From positions 62,001 through 126,000 of the forward strand of contig JAODTK010002710.1 in NCBI GenBank assembly GCA_026419785.1: DNA of 64,000 nt, given 5' to 3'. A program made the translations under genes and the position numbers. Source of the stretch: Sclerodactyla briareus. Taxonomy: Eukaryota > Echinodermata > Holothuroidea > Dendrochirotida > Sclerodactylidae. Below the pieces are notes generated by a model. That model had not been told where the DNA came from, ran no database searches, and saw only the letters and a list, made by a program, of their open reading frames with translations. Below, in pieces: positions 48,985 to 59,928 of the stretch (the first letter of the stretch is position 1; each line of letters opens with the position of its first letter).

Positions 48985-50660
48985 GAGGCCCCCTAGAGCC
49001 GACAAGGTGCGGTCTTAAATAAGCACATTTATTCAAGTTTCAGACCTTTAAACCACTGACCACCCGACGGGGTAAATTCAGGTCAGAGTCACACACATGC
49101 AGGTCAAAATTATATCACAATGGTGAACATCCAAGCCTTCGCAGATATTCAATCTCGATTATAGCCAAAAAACAGGTTTGACCCCTAAGTGACCTCGAAT
49201 GACCTTTAATGATATGACAGTTTCTGAAAATTGTTACTCTCCATGGATACATCCACTCCTAGCCTAGGAGCATTTTGCATTCTGCTGAACACACTCAGTG
49301 CTATAGCCGAAAAAAAGTACTAAACTCAGTTTTTGACCCCTACGTGACCGCTAATATTCAAGGACCTCCAATGACATGGCGGTTTTATGAAACTTGTTAC
49401 AATCCATGGATGCATCCACTCTGGAGCATATTGCATTCAATGAACATGTCAATGTTATTGCGAAAAAGAGATACAATTGAACTTACCCCTTGTAAAATAC
49501 AAAAAGTTAAAGGGTTCCGATCGAAGCGGGAGTGGCTTTCCTCCATAAAGCACACAAGCTCTATCACATATCAAAAATAAACAGTTTCTATTTTTTTTGC
49601 CGGAACTGAATAAGCACATTTATTCAAGATTCGACCTTAACAACATGACCACCGACAGAGGTCAAATTCAGGGCAGAGTCACACACATGCAGGTAACCAA
49701 TATATCACAATGGTGAACCCCAATCCAGCCTCGCAGAGATCAATTTCCGATATCCAAAAAACAGTTGTTGACCCCTAAGTGACCTTGAATGACTTTAATG
49801 ATATGACAGATTTTAGGAAAATTGTTACTCTCCATGTGATTACTCCAATCCTAGGCAGCATTTTTGCATTCTGCTGAAAGACACAGTGCTATTGCGAAAA
49901 AGTACTAAAATCAGTTTTTGACCCCTAAGTGACCTGTAATGACCTCCAATTGACATGGCGGTTTTTATAAATTGTTACACTCCATGTGATGGACCAACTC
50001 CGGGAAGCTATTGCATTCCAATGAAAAATGTCCAATGTTATGCGAAAAAGGTATAAAATTGAACTTTGACCCCTGAACTACCAAAGTAAGCGTCCGATCA
50101 AGCGGGAGTTGTTTCCCTCCATAAAGCACACAAGTCGATCACATATTCCCCAAAAATCAACAGTTTCTATTTTTTTTGCCGTAACTCCTTAAATAAGCAA
50201 ATTTCATTCAGATTCGACCTTTAACAATGACCCCCGAAAGAGGTCCCAATTTCAGGTCAGAGGTCACACACATGAGGGCAACAATCATATAGCAATGGTG
50301 AACCATCCAGCCTTCGCATATATTCAATTTCGATTATAGCCAAAAAACAGTTTTTGACCCCTAAGTGACCCCGAATGACCTTTAATGATGTGACAGTTTT
50401 ATGAGAATTGTTATCTCATGTGATACATCCACTCCTAGGAGCATTGGCATTCTGATGAACACCACCCAGTGCTATTGCCGAAAAAAGTTACTAAAAATCA
50501 GTTTTTACCCTCAAGTGACCTGCAATGACTTCAATGACATGGCGGCTTTATGAAAATTGTTACACTCCAGTGATGCATCCATCATAGAAGCATATTCATT
50601 CCACATGAACATGTCCATGTTATTGCGAACAAAAATATTAAACTCTCATTTTGAATGTCA
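48985..50660. repeat. Satellite array, same ~590-bp monomer, older and diverged
   Basis: The same landmark (AATAAGCACATTT) recurs at about 49019, 49609 and 50192. Order and spacing of blocks match the 45-47.8 kb array, but with many more substitutions and indels; for example the GAGGTCAAATTGAGGTCA block is partly lost. The two arrays are separated by ~1.2 kb of other R1-type modules. Confidence 0.9.
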
Positions 50661-51485
50661 GGACACCTAATATGCAAATTAGTCCCACAAATTTACACTC
50701 AGTGATCTTGATGCTATGAAATAAATGTATCAGGACTGGTAGTAGGTCCTCTACAAAGTTTCGTCAAAATCCCTGAAGTTGAAAAATAATTGATTATTAT
50801 TCTATAATTAGGCTAACGAAATATGTAAATTAAACACACATAATTACCCAGTGATTTCAACGCAGTTAATAAATTTATCGGGACTGTAGAAGGTCCTACT
50901 CACAGTTTCGGGAGAATCATACAAAGTTTATAAATTTGCTAATTGCTAATTGGGCCAATATTATGACAAAGTAGTGCATGCAAGATGGACCTCCATTGAC
51001 CTCGGCCCCACACACATTGGCAAGAATTCATTGGCAGTGATAGTTGGCCCTATTCACAAAGATTCATGAAAATTCAATGAAGTTGTTGAAATATTCAACA
51101 TACATGATGCTTATAATTAGTACTGGCCAAAGAAATGGGCAAACTTGACTCGGATGACCGTGAAATTGTCGCCAGGTTTTTCGGCTCCAACATACCCAAA
51201 CCAACAACATGGCGTGTTTAAATCGCAAGCACGACTTGAAAAATTTTGGAAAAACCTGCAAAATAGAGGGACAACACATATACGATATAGCCATTTTCGA
51301 ACTTATCGAGATTTTACTCAACGGGGACATGTGTACACAAGTTGGGGGTCAGTCGGATAAAGTGTTAAAGAATGAGAGCGCTAACGCCTACAGTTTCCGC
51401 CGGAGGCCGGCGGCGGCGGAGACGGCGGACACCGACGCCAAACATAATATCCCCGAACACTACAGTGTTGCCGGGAATAATTAGC
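50660..51485. repeat. R1-like subrepeats and second CGGCGGCGGAC-type end
   Basis: Units with ATATGCAAATTAG, TATCGGGACTG-AGAAGGTCCTA and CAAAGTTTCGTCAAAATC repeat about every 110-130 bases from 50680 to 51110. The GC-rich block at 51395-51440 and CATAATATCCCCG at ~51445 complete the same terminus as at 48.2 kb. Confidence 0.7.
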
Positions 51486-51489
51486 TCAT

Positions 51490-53500
51490 AACTTTTCGAC
51501 ACATTGAACAATTGGTCTATTGAGCGAAATTAATAGGCACACATGCATGCAATAGTAAACTCGGATGGGTTCCATAGTGGGGCTCGTCAGAAGACTCTTC
51601 ATGCGGCCCCACGGAATTTTTTGGGCGAAGTTGAGTTTCCTCGTCAGATTCCAAGTTTCGGGAAGAGAAACATTGCCACTCAATACTAAAACCAATGCTA
51701 TCACATGCAATCTCCAGCTTTGGCTTCTGTAAAAGGGCCAAACAATCTCCCATATATCCTCGCAACGAACCTTTTTAGGGGATTGGCGTAATGGACAATT
51801 GTTTTTGTCCGTTGCAAAACCACACATACTGGACCTACTTTGGGACTTCCTTGCCCGTCGACCTCATTGACCCAATGGACCTTGTGACATTTTGGGTTAG
51901 TTCTTCGTGAAGACCAGACTCGTCGTGTTGCAATAACCAATAAGTCAATCAGTGGCGGCGGGGAACCGGGGGGCTTGGGGGCTCAGCCCCCCCATTGAAA
52001 AAATGGAGGGGGCAAATGTGTTTAGCCCCACCCAATATTTGCAGGAGGACAGAAAAACATTCAAGGTGTGTATTTAATTGCTAATCGGCCTGATTGTTTA
52101 ACTTAATATTTCAACATTCTAGGAATACTCCGTGAATAGTGACAAATAATATATTAAGCTCTGGTGGCTATATATAGCATATGAGTCATCTTCCAGTTGC
52201 ATCTTTGCGGGCCCGTAATGCCGTAATGTGGATACTCGTGAGCAGAAGCCTGTTACTGCGCGTGCATCGGTTGACATATTCACTGTTGCCTGCTTACTCA
52301 CCCAATGCACCATCAGGTAGCCTATTGCCACATTATGTCCATAGCCGTTGGAATCTTGCCCACGGCAACCCATCAAAATTGCATCGAGTTGACAATGATG
52401 TCAGGACGTAGAGCCGATTACTTACTACTAAATATGACCTAGTCAGATGGCCATTAAAATCAATTGAATGATTGTACACTTCGGTGATTATAGGCTACGC
52501 TTATAAAAACACAGTGGTGCAGAGTATTGCCTTGATTGATAGTTCACTGGGTAATATGCCTTGTCACGTGTTAAGAGCTGACACTATTTCGAATTAATTC
52601 AAAGAAAAAACATGTTCCTACTCAGCATGTTGCTTCACTGCTTCATTCTTCAGATGAGTTAAGAATATGTAAAACTTAAGTAACTATTATGAAAAGTATT
52701 CATTTGGAAAAATGGTATGTGTTGATGACAGAAGTGGTGAGGCTATATTTCAGCAAAAGAGCATACCAAATTTAAAGAATAAAAATTTCGGTGGCATCAC
52801 ACCTTCATCCATGACAGTGTAAGGAGTACTTTGGTCGGTCCAATCTTCAAAGTTTGCAATTTCAAATGTGTTGTTTAAATATGCTTAATATATGCACAAG
52901 GGCATAGCTATACATTCACGGGAACGACAGCGCATCTGTCAACTGTCAACACGTAGCCTACTTAGGAAAGGGTGTTTTAAATGTAAATAGGCTGGTCCAA
53001 AGGAATACCTTGTAGGAGTGACATTTTCATTCCAACTTGTATAAAAACTTATATTCAAATTGCATTTTTTATCTGATTTGTTCTTGATATTCATGCCAAT
53101 TTCACACATGAGACATGTATGTTATGCTAGATATTTGTAGCACAGGCCACTCGGCAAATGCCGTTTCCGGCCATCTAGAGGCGGGAACCCAAAAATTCCT
53201 GCACGCGTCGCGCCAACCAATGGGGCGCTACGCTTAGATAGTAAACAGTCCATAGCCCCCAATACGAAATACATTCCGCCGCGCCTGAGGCAATTGCCAC
53301 TGACGTATTTTGAAACATTTCTATCATACTCTATACGTTACCTCCAGTATGTCCTCTGTAAAGGATGTGAAACAGCTTTAACAGAATAATTCAAGTTCAA
53401 CAATTGACTTCAATGATGCTATCATGTTGTGTGTGATCCCCTCATGCTTATTGTTGATAAAATGTTGTCTGTCGGTTGCAAAATGTGCACCTTATGCAGT
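51490..53500. other. No gene recognised
   Basis: A 113-codon minus-strand ORF (51486-51827) overlaps repeat-like sequence and has no known motif. A single CGCCAACC-family unit lies at 53165-53245. Elsewhere the sequence is AT-rich and unremarkable. Confidence 0.45.
51948..52035. repeat. GTGGCGGCGGGGAACC...GCTCAGCCCCCC repeat end
   Basis: CAGTGGCGGCGGGGAACCGG, GGGGGCTTGGGGGCTCAGCC and C runs resemble the self-complementary terminus of a dispersed DNA repeat. Only one end can be seen, so the element's extent is unknown. Confidence 0.4.
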
Positions 53501-53639
53501 ACTGAGATTCCCTAACTTTTGAAAGTACTTAGGCGCGTATCCCAAGGGGGGCACCCGGGTGAGGAAAAAAAACGGGGAGAAGAAAGGGGGTGGGGACAAA
53601 AGAGAGAGGGAAGAGAACAGAAAGAGAAACTCTTTCATC

Positions 53640-54398
53640 CAAATGGGTTGACGGTGAGTGTTCTCATACCTGAAACCCCTGTGGTCGGTACCTTCTATAC
53701 CCTGCCGAAAATGCATAAGTTGCCCAAAATGTTGCAGTCCCGCCACATAATTGATCCAGGGGCCGATTGCTCCTCCTTGTTTGGCCAAGAAATCTCATAC
53801 CCTAGGCCAACATGAAAACTCTTGCCACCAGGTCGACCCAACATTTCAGGTATGGGAACTCTTACTCAGGGTTTATCAGGATATGTTGATTCGTGCTCAT
53901 CCACTTCTCCCCCAGATCTCCAGCTACCTGCAGGATACTACCCACTTCCTTCGTATTTTGAATGGAATTGACACCCTCCCCCCCCCCCCCCCATCTGCCT
54001 CCTGGTTACCATGGATGTCACATCCGTCTACACTAACATCTCCCACCAAGAAGGCAGTAAGGCCTGCAAGGATTTCTCAATAAGCACACCTCCAACCCAA
54101 CCTTAGCAGATGACACGGCCAAATTGATTGAGTTCATTCTAAAAAAACAACTAATTCGAATTCAACGACAAATATCACTTGCAAATAAATGGGACCGCCA
54201 TCGCTACCAAGATGGCCCCCTGTTATGCTATCTATTCATGAGAGAAAGTGGAGCAGAATATTCTATCATCATCCGATCTGACAAAGCCCATCCATTATTC
54301 TAGGCTACATGATTACATTTCACTTTGGCCCCATGGTAGAGACACCCTTGACACATTCAAGGCACATGCTAATGCCTTCTGTACACACATGAGTATAG

Positions 54399-54400
<2 letters not shown>
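53640..54400 (+). mobile_element. Penelope-like element reverse transcriptase, degenerate
   Basis: Penelope-like elements encode a telomerase-related RT joined to a GIY-YIG endonuclease. Here the plus strand gives TFYTLPKMHK (family TFYxLPKIHK). It continues with GRPNISGMGTLTQGLSGYVD in another frame, LLPQISSYLQDTTHFLRIL (family DTxHFL), and LVTMDVTSVYTNI, which is RT motif A with its Asp intact. ACKDF and FEFNDKYHLQINGTAIATKMAPCYA follow (motif B, GTAMGTKMAPxYA). The catalytic block after SRLHDY is a degraded RYIDDIFLIW, followed by WPHGRDTLDTFKAHAN. At least three frame changes occur. The sequence stops at (TA)n at ~54400, before the C-terminal endonuclease. Confidence 0.88.
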
Positions 54401-54546
<146 letters not shown>

Positions 54547-54552
54547 ACAAAA

Positions 54553-55168
54553 TATGCTGAGCTCAAAAATGATAAGCATTTTGACACATGGAGTACTGAA
54601 AAAATATATATTTCGGAATTTTCGGTCCCTGGAGGGACTTCCTCAAAAAAAGGCCGGGTGACAGTAACAGGATAAACGCTTAACAACAAACTGAACAGCA
54701 AAAAGACGGTTATATACAGGCATGGGCGGCAATCCCAACTATCGACTAGGACACGGTGGTGAAAGGTATATTGATTTAGGGGCCCAGGTCTCTATTCAGG
54801 CAGTGATGTGGGACTTGAATTTAAGGATTAGATTCAATTCAGCACGTTGAGGATTTCTTCGGAGGCGAAGTTGGAAATCCGCAAAACGTTCTGAATTGAA
54901 TCTAATCCTTAAATTCAAGTCCCACATCACTGGGCTGAATAGAGACCTAGGCCCTAAATCAATATACCTTCACCACACGTGTATAAGTCGATAATGGTGA
55001 GTGCCGCCCATTGCCTGTATATAACCGTCTTTTTGCCGTTCAGTTTGTTGTTAAGCGTTTATTCTGTTAATGTCACCCGGCCGAGGAAGGTCCCAGGGGG
55101 ACCGAAAATTTCCGATATATATATTTTCAGTACTCAAACGTTACAACTGATTATAATTTGAGCTCAGC
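54553..55168. repeat. Large inverted repeat (~290-bp arms) next to the Penelope-like element
   Basis: The left arm (54553-54848) and right arm (54885-55168) are reverse complements with scattered differences, around a 36-base loop (54849-54884). The innermost matching blocks TTCAATTCAG and CTGAATTGAA are easy to see; farther out both arms encode LLSVY-x-V-x-VTRP on opposite strands. In the right arm the plus strand reads FKSHITGLNRDLGP, similar to the end of Penelope GIY-YIG proteins. The arms therefore look like two divergent copies of the element's 3' end. Penelope-like elements commonly have complex inverted or partially tandem termini. Confidence 0.85.
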
Positions 55169-55212
55169 AATCTTGGTGAGTTTATTTGAGTACACGTGGA
55201 CACCAATTCTAC

Positions 55213-55274
55213 TATATATATATATATATATAGATATATATATATATATAATATATATATATAATATATATATA

Positions 55275-55305
<31 letters not shown>

Positions 55306-55331
55306 ATATATTATATATATATATATATCTA
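55213..55331. repeat. (TA)n tract, right flank of palindrome
   Basis: About 119 bases of TA dinucleotide mirror the tract at 54399-54546, so the palindrome and its flanking microsatellites form one symmetric block. Confidence 0.95.
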
Positions 55332-55334
55332 TTT

Positions 55335-57290
55335 TACTAAGTTTTTACTACGCTTCGCGGCAACCAGTGGTGCGCCGCTCTCTTTCTAGGATATAAATCG
55401 TATCAACATATGTTGGCTAAAGTGAAATTTCTTCTTTTTTCATTTCAATTCTAGTTTATTTTATTTATTTCCATGATGAAAAATGACCTTCTCCCATTTT
55501 GCAACGGTGAGCACTCCAATCTAAAAAGTCGAGCACGACAATCAATGGTGTCGCGCATCTTGAATAGATCGTGACGTGAAGTCAGTGACACACTAATTTT
55601 TTTCACATATTTTCCTGGCCCTTCTGAACCAATCATTGGAACCCCTGTAAATCCTCTGTGATGCATACATTAATGCGGTTTGAAAGGAGTGAACTGTAGT
55701 CAGAAGCAAATCAACTGAATATTTTCGCGAACATTTCTCGGAATAAAAAAGTCGGACGTCAAGAGAGTGTTTGTTTATTCCATAAGTCACGGAAAGCGGG
55801 AAGTGCTTTTTCTGCCTTCTGACGAACATTGGAGGGAGTGCGCGCCAACCTTGGGGCCGCTCGGCCTTAGATAGTTATGAACTGCTAATGGGCCCCCAAA
55901 ATTTATTTTTCACGACGCCCCTGTTAGCAGAATCCCAATCTTGGGGGATTTGTTAAACGAAGTCCGCAGACGATATGTTGGTAATATTCGACCGTGGTAT
56001 ATACTGGAGAGTGATAGCCCCCTCTTTTTAAGGAACGGCTTCCTCATATCGATCGTCTGCTCAATTGCAGGCAAGTTGTTGATGCGAAACGAAGAGCGAA
56101 GGGAGAGGCGCTATTGCCAACTGGTTTGCCAAGGTAGCATTATTTTTAGCTGCGGGAGAGCAGCCCTACATCATAACCTCTCATCCGTCCGTTTTTGCGT
56201 TTCGTTAGTTCGCCCTTCTGTCGTCACTCATAATTTCTGAACCGTACATGCGATAGGTTAAAATTTGGTGGGGATGAAGCCTCGCTATGGCTAGCCTTAG
56301 CACTATTATCGTTAAGCATAGTGTATTAGACTTTAATTACCAATAATTCACCCCAATTGTACAACTTTCATGTGAGCTCTATGACTGCGAGACAAGTTGG
56401 TTTACATTACCATCACTCGCAGAGGCAGTGTTTACATTATACTGTAAGAAGGTTATAGGTCTGCGCTAGGCAATGAACCTATGTCAGGGGAAGATGATTG
56501 GTCTTGCATCAAATCTCGACCTAGTTTACATTAGTCCCTGCCTCTGCCAGGATGTGTTTACATACTCCTTATCTCTGGGGAGCACGCACAGATCCAAGAC
56601 CGGTGTCAGATTCTCATCTGGTGAACCTAGAAATGTTGTGGGCACAGAAAGCTTTCTTTAGCCAATGGGGCTGGGCCCCCCCCCACACACCTTAATGCCA
56701 TATTTAATGGTAACTTGTTGCCGTGTTTGTATATTGCCTCTGGAATGGTTCCACTATAACTATGAGTGTCAACAATATCAGATATTCATTTCTGTGGGAA
56801 GTGTGTTTTCCTGTTACTGCCCAGGCCTTAGGAATGAGTTGTGCTGCATACTTGTGCTGGGCACTGATACAAATATTAGGCCAATGTGTATACAGGTTCC
56901 AAGTCACTCATGTTATGACAAGAGTCATAGAGGTAGTTATTGTGAACAAACAATCATGTTAAATGGCGAAAACGCAATGGATTCGCCACGGTATTTGCTG
57001 TCCGCCACTTCCAAGAACTTTCCGACTGCACTTTTTGCAGTAAAGAGGCTATCCCTGAGCATATTAAATCCGTGGAAGCACCTGCAGGTTAGATGGCAGC
57101 AGCATTCCGTAATGTACTTTCGAACTCATCCGAGATTTCACCAGGGAGGACATGCATGTTTGTACCAAATTCCAGATCAATCGTATAAAGTGTTGAATCG
57201 TTATAGGCTAACAGCCTCGTGGCAGAAGGCGGCGGACACAGCCCCAAATTGCTCAAAACCATAATATCCCGGTCTCCGAAGTCCGACCCT
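55335..57290. other. No gene recognised; CGCCAACC-family units and an R1-like end
   Basis: Units of the ~180-bp family lie at ~55345-55430 and ~55835-55900. The end of an R1-like module (GCGGACACAG..., CATAATATCCCGG) is at 57205-57270. The 199-codon ORF at 56665-57264 runs into that repeat and is not supported as a gene. Confidence 0.5.
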
Positions 57291-57299
57291 TACATGTGC

Positions 57300-57735
57300 G
57301 GTGAGTGCCTCTTCACGGACGTATGGCAAGAGCCGTTTAATATTTACCTCCGAATTCCACTTAAGTGGAATACTTCTCTTAAGTAGAAAGCTATTCCACT
57401 TAGTGGATTGAATTTGACTTTAAGTTGAATTCAATTCCATTTAAGATAAATTATATTTGCATGTTACTAAAAAAAAAAAAAAAAGATTGAATTCTAGTTG
57501 AATCTTGCTTCACGGTAGATACATTCCACTTAATTAGACTACATTCTACTTGAGTGGAATGCATTCCATTTAAGTGGAATACAATTTAGCTTTAATATAA
57601 CATTCCACTTGAGTGTAATCCAATTTTAGCTTAAGTGAAATACATTCCCTTAATTGGAATTCGGATGTAAATGTTAACACGGCTTGCCCAAACGGACTCA
57701 CAGAGACACTTGATCTCCGCCTCACCGCATCGCAT
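57300..57735. mobile_element. Fold-back/MITE element with TTAAGTGGAAT core repeats
   Basis: The ends are inverted copies: GCAAGAGCCGTTTAATATTTAC at 57328 pairs with GTAAATGTTAACACGGCTTGC at 57666, and GTGAGTGCCTCTTCACGGAC with the reverse complement of GGACTCACAGAGACACTTGA. Between them are about ten degenerate copies of ATTCCACTTAAGTGGAAT, itself a palindrome, plus an A17 run at ~57470. No ORF was found. Confidence 0.8.
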
Positions 57736-59379
57736 GCCATCAGTGTCCATCTCTGAAGGATCCGGCCTAGCAAGCCGAGTCTTCCCATGAGCTTGGCCTT
57801 GGCGCTCCGCTCGATGGCTTCGACTGTTTCCCATTGGTAATGCTGCGGTGGTCCTCTTCGGGCTCCAGGATGCACTCTGCCGCTGTCTTGGTCAGGGGCG
57901 TAGCGAGGGTTGATGATAGGGGGGTTGTGATATTATGTTTTTTTGCCGCCGGATCTGGCAATCGTACTGCTATGGGGAGGGTTCTAAGGGGAAGGGGTTC
58001 CCCTCCCCTTTTGAAAGTTTCGAATATTGAAACGTTCCTCATGCATCTGGGGCAATATTTCGGAGAAATTGGGCGTTCCGGAATTACTCGACCCCCTCAC
58101 CACGTACGCGGGACCCTTTCGCTTGGATCGCCGAAAAATTCTGCCCTCGTCCTAACACTGCTCATTATGATTGCCGCTCGTGAGTATTGATCAGACCGTC
58201 ATACACACTGCGCTCGATATTCAATTTCTTAATTGTTTTCACAAACTTGACCTCCGAAAAAATGATGTATCTGGAATATAGGACCCGAAACCAAAACTAT
58301 CGAAGAACGGTCAAACTCACGAAAAATAAATTTCAACGCCACGCCTTTTATTCAGTGACGTATATCATAATTTCTAGGGGTGGGGGTGTGAATTATTTTG
58401 AGACCGAAATGATTTTTTGTTTGACCGTTCTTATTATCAGTATTGTACCAGAGGCGGTGCCATATTTCACGGGGAGGGGGTGGCCCCTCCCGTGTTGGAA
58501 ATCTCTGGCAAACCTGAGACCCCTCATACGCAAAATTGTGCTATCCTAGTAACGATATTCTAGCATTAATTACCTATTAAAATATTCAATTTTTTCTGCC
58601 AACTATTTTTCCCGACTGCGTAACTGTTGGTTAAGATAATGTGTGTCCAAACGGTCTGTAACCTAGCTACTTAATAACCTGTGCCCTCATATTTGGTTAT
58701 TATATTAACTAGATAATTAGATTGTGGTACGCTGGATATGAGTTATGAAAAGTGATTTTTCAAAGTGCTTGAGCTCAAAGTCACATAATGATTACTGGTA
58801 ACATGGACGACGAGGAGAAGTGGCAACAATCATGGTCTTGCATAGCCAAGAGCTGATAATGATTTTCCGTTTGGGCTGAACTTGGCACCTGTCCATCATA
58901 TCGAATCATTTTCCAGCACTCCTCGGACGTGCGCAACGCACCTATTTTTTCTATTTTTTCATTACTCTCTCCCATTCTCCCCAACGTTGTCTCCCGCTTT
59001 GCTCCCGACTGGGGAAGGGGGGGGGGACACTGCTCCCGCTGGCGCCACCCTATATTGTACGGTCGATTTTCAAATGTAGTTTACAGAACTATCTTCTTTA
59101 AGGTCTCCTACTGGGGGTGGAAATGTGTGCCTTTTGGGTTGTAAGCTGTAAGTCATGGCTATAACTCAATTAATTTTTCACCTGATTCGAGCGATAAATC
59201 CGACTTTTTGTCGCCCAGAGAACCAGACTTCTGATTTTCACAGGGGGTTTTACGCCCCTGCCTTTATTTCCCTCCCCTTTTGGTTGCCCGCTTGCCGACA
59301 GACTCCTGTCACTCGCGTCATTACATTATCTAATTTTTGCAGACGTGCCATTCCCTTGCCTGACTCTATGGCCGATAAG

Positions 59380-59660
59380 ATGAAGAGCCAAAAGTGTAAA
59401 TAGCTTACAAGGTCAATAATCAAAATAGATTACAAAAGTCTGGCTCCCGTAAGTTTCCTTTCATTCCATTTCCTTCCATTGCCTTGACTTCCTCCTTCAC
59501 CCCCTACTCTTTCTTTTCCCCTTTCTTTTTAATTCCGCTCTTTCCTGTCTTTTCCTTCCTCTCCTCTTTTCCTCTTCACAATTTTCCTTTCCTCTCTCCT
59601 CTTCTTTTCCTTCTCTCTTTCTCCGTTTTGCCGACAGACCAGATGAAAACACTTTGTATT
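59380..59660 (-). repeat. Polypurine-rich dispersed repeat, copy 2 (inverted)
   Basis: ATGAAGAGCCAAAAGTGTAAATAG and AAAGTCTGGCT precede a pyrimidine tract ending at TTGCCGACAGACC. Reversed, this matches the 13.5-kb copy block by block. The purine tract itself differs in detail, as expected for fast-changing simple sequence. Confidence 0.75.
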
Positions 59661-59889
59661 CCTCTCACAAATGAAGTTGTGCAATGAGCTTGCTTATGTC
59701 ATCAACGGTCAGTAACTGAAATCACTGCACAATCATACCAGTTCACTACTATTGAAAATTTGCCGGTTTGAGCTTCTGAATCCCATTGGTTCTCTAGTTT
59801 CGTTTTTCTAGTCGGAATTTTGTGGCTTTTTCACCCCCAATCGTCAGATAGCTAGTCCCCGCGTTCATTGATCAGTGTTACAGTGCAGT

Positions 59890-59891
<2 letters not shown>

Positions 59892-59924
<33 letters not shown>
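59892..59924 (-). other. Poly(A) tail of the Jockey-group element
   Basis: Thirty-three uninterrupted T on the plus strand lie exactly at the 3' end of the LINE. A tail this long suggests a fairly recent insertion, in contrast with its broken reading frames. Confidence 0.85.

Positions 59925-59928
<4 letters not shown>

Noticed and set aside
51486..51827. 113-codon minus-strand ORF
   Set aside because: Lies just past an R1-like end; no recognised motif or conservation between frames.
56665..57264. 199-codon plus-strand ORF, the longest in the window
   Set aside because: Its C-terminal half translates an R1-like repeat end (CGGCGGACACAG, CATAATATCCC). It has no recognisable domain and an erratic, Cys-rich composition; a chance frame is more likely.
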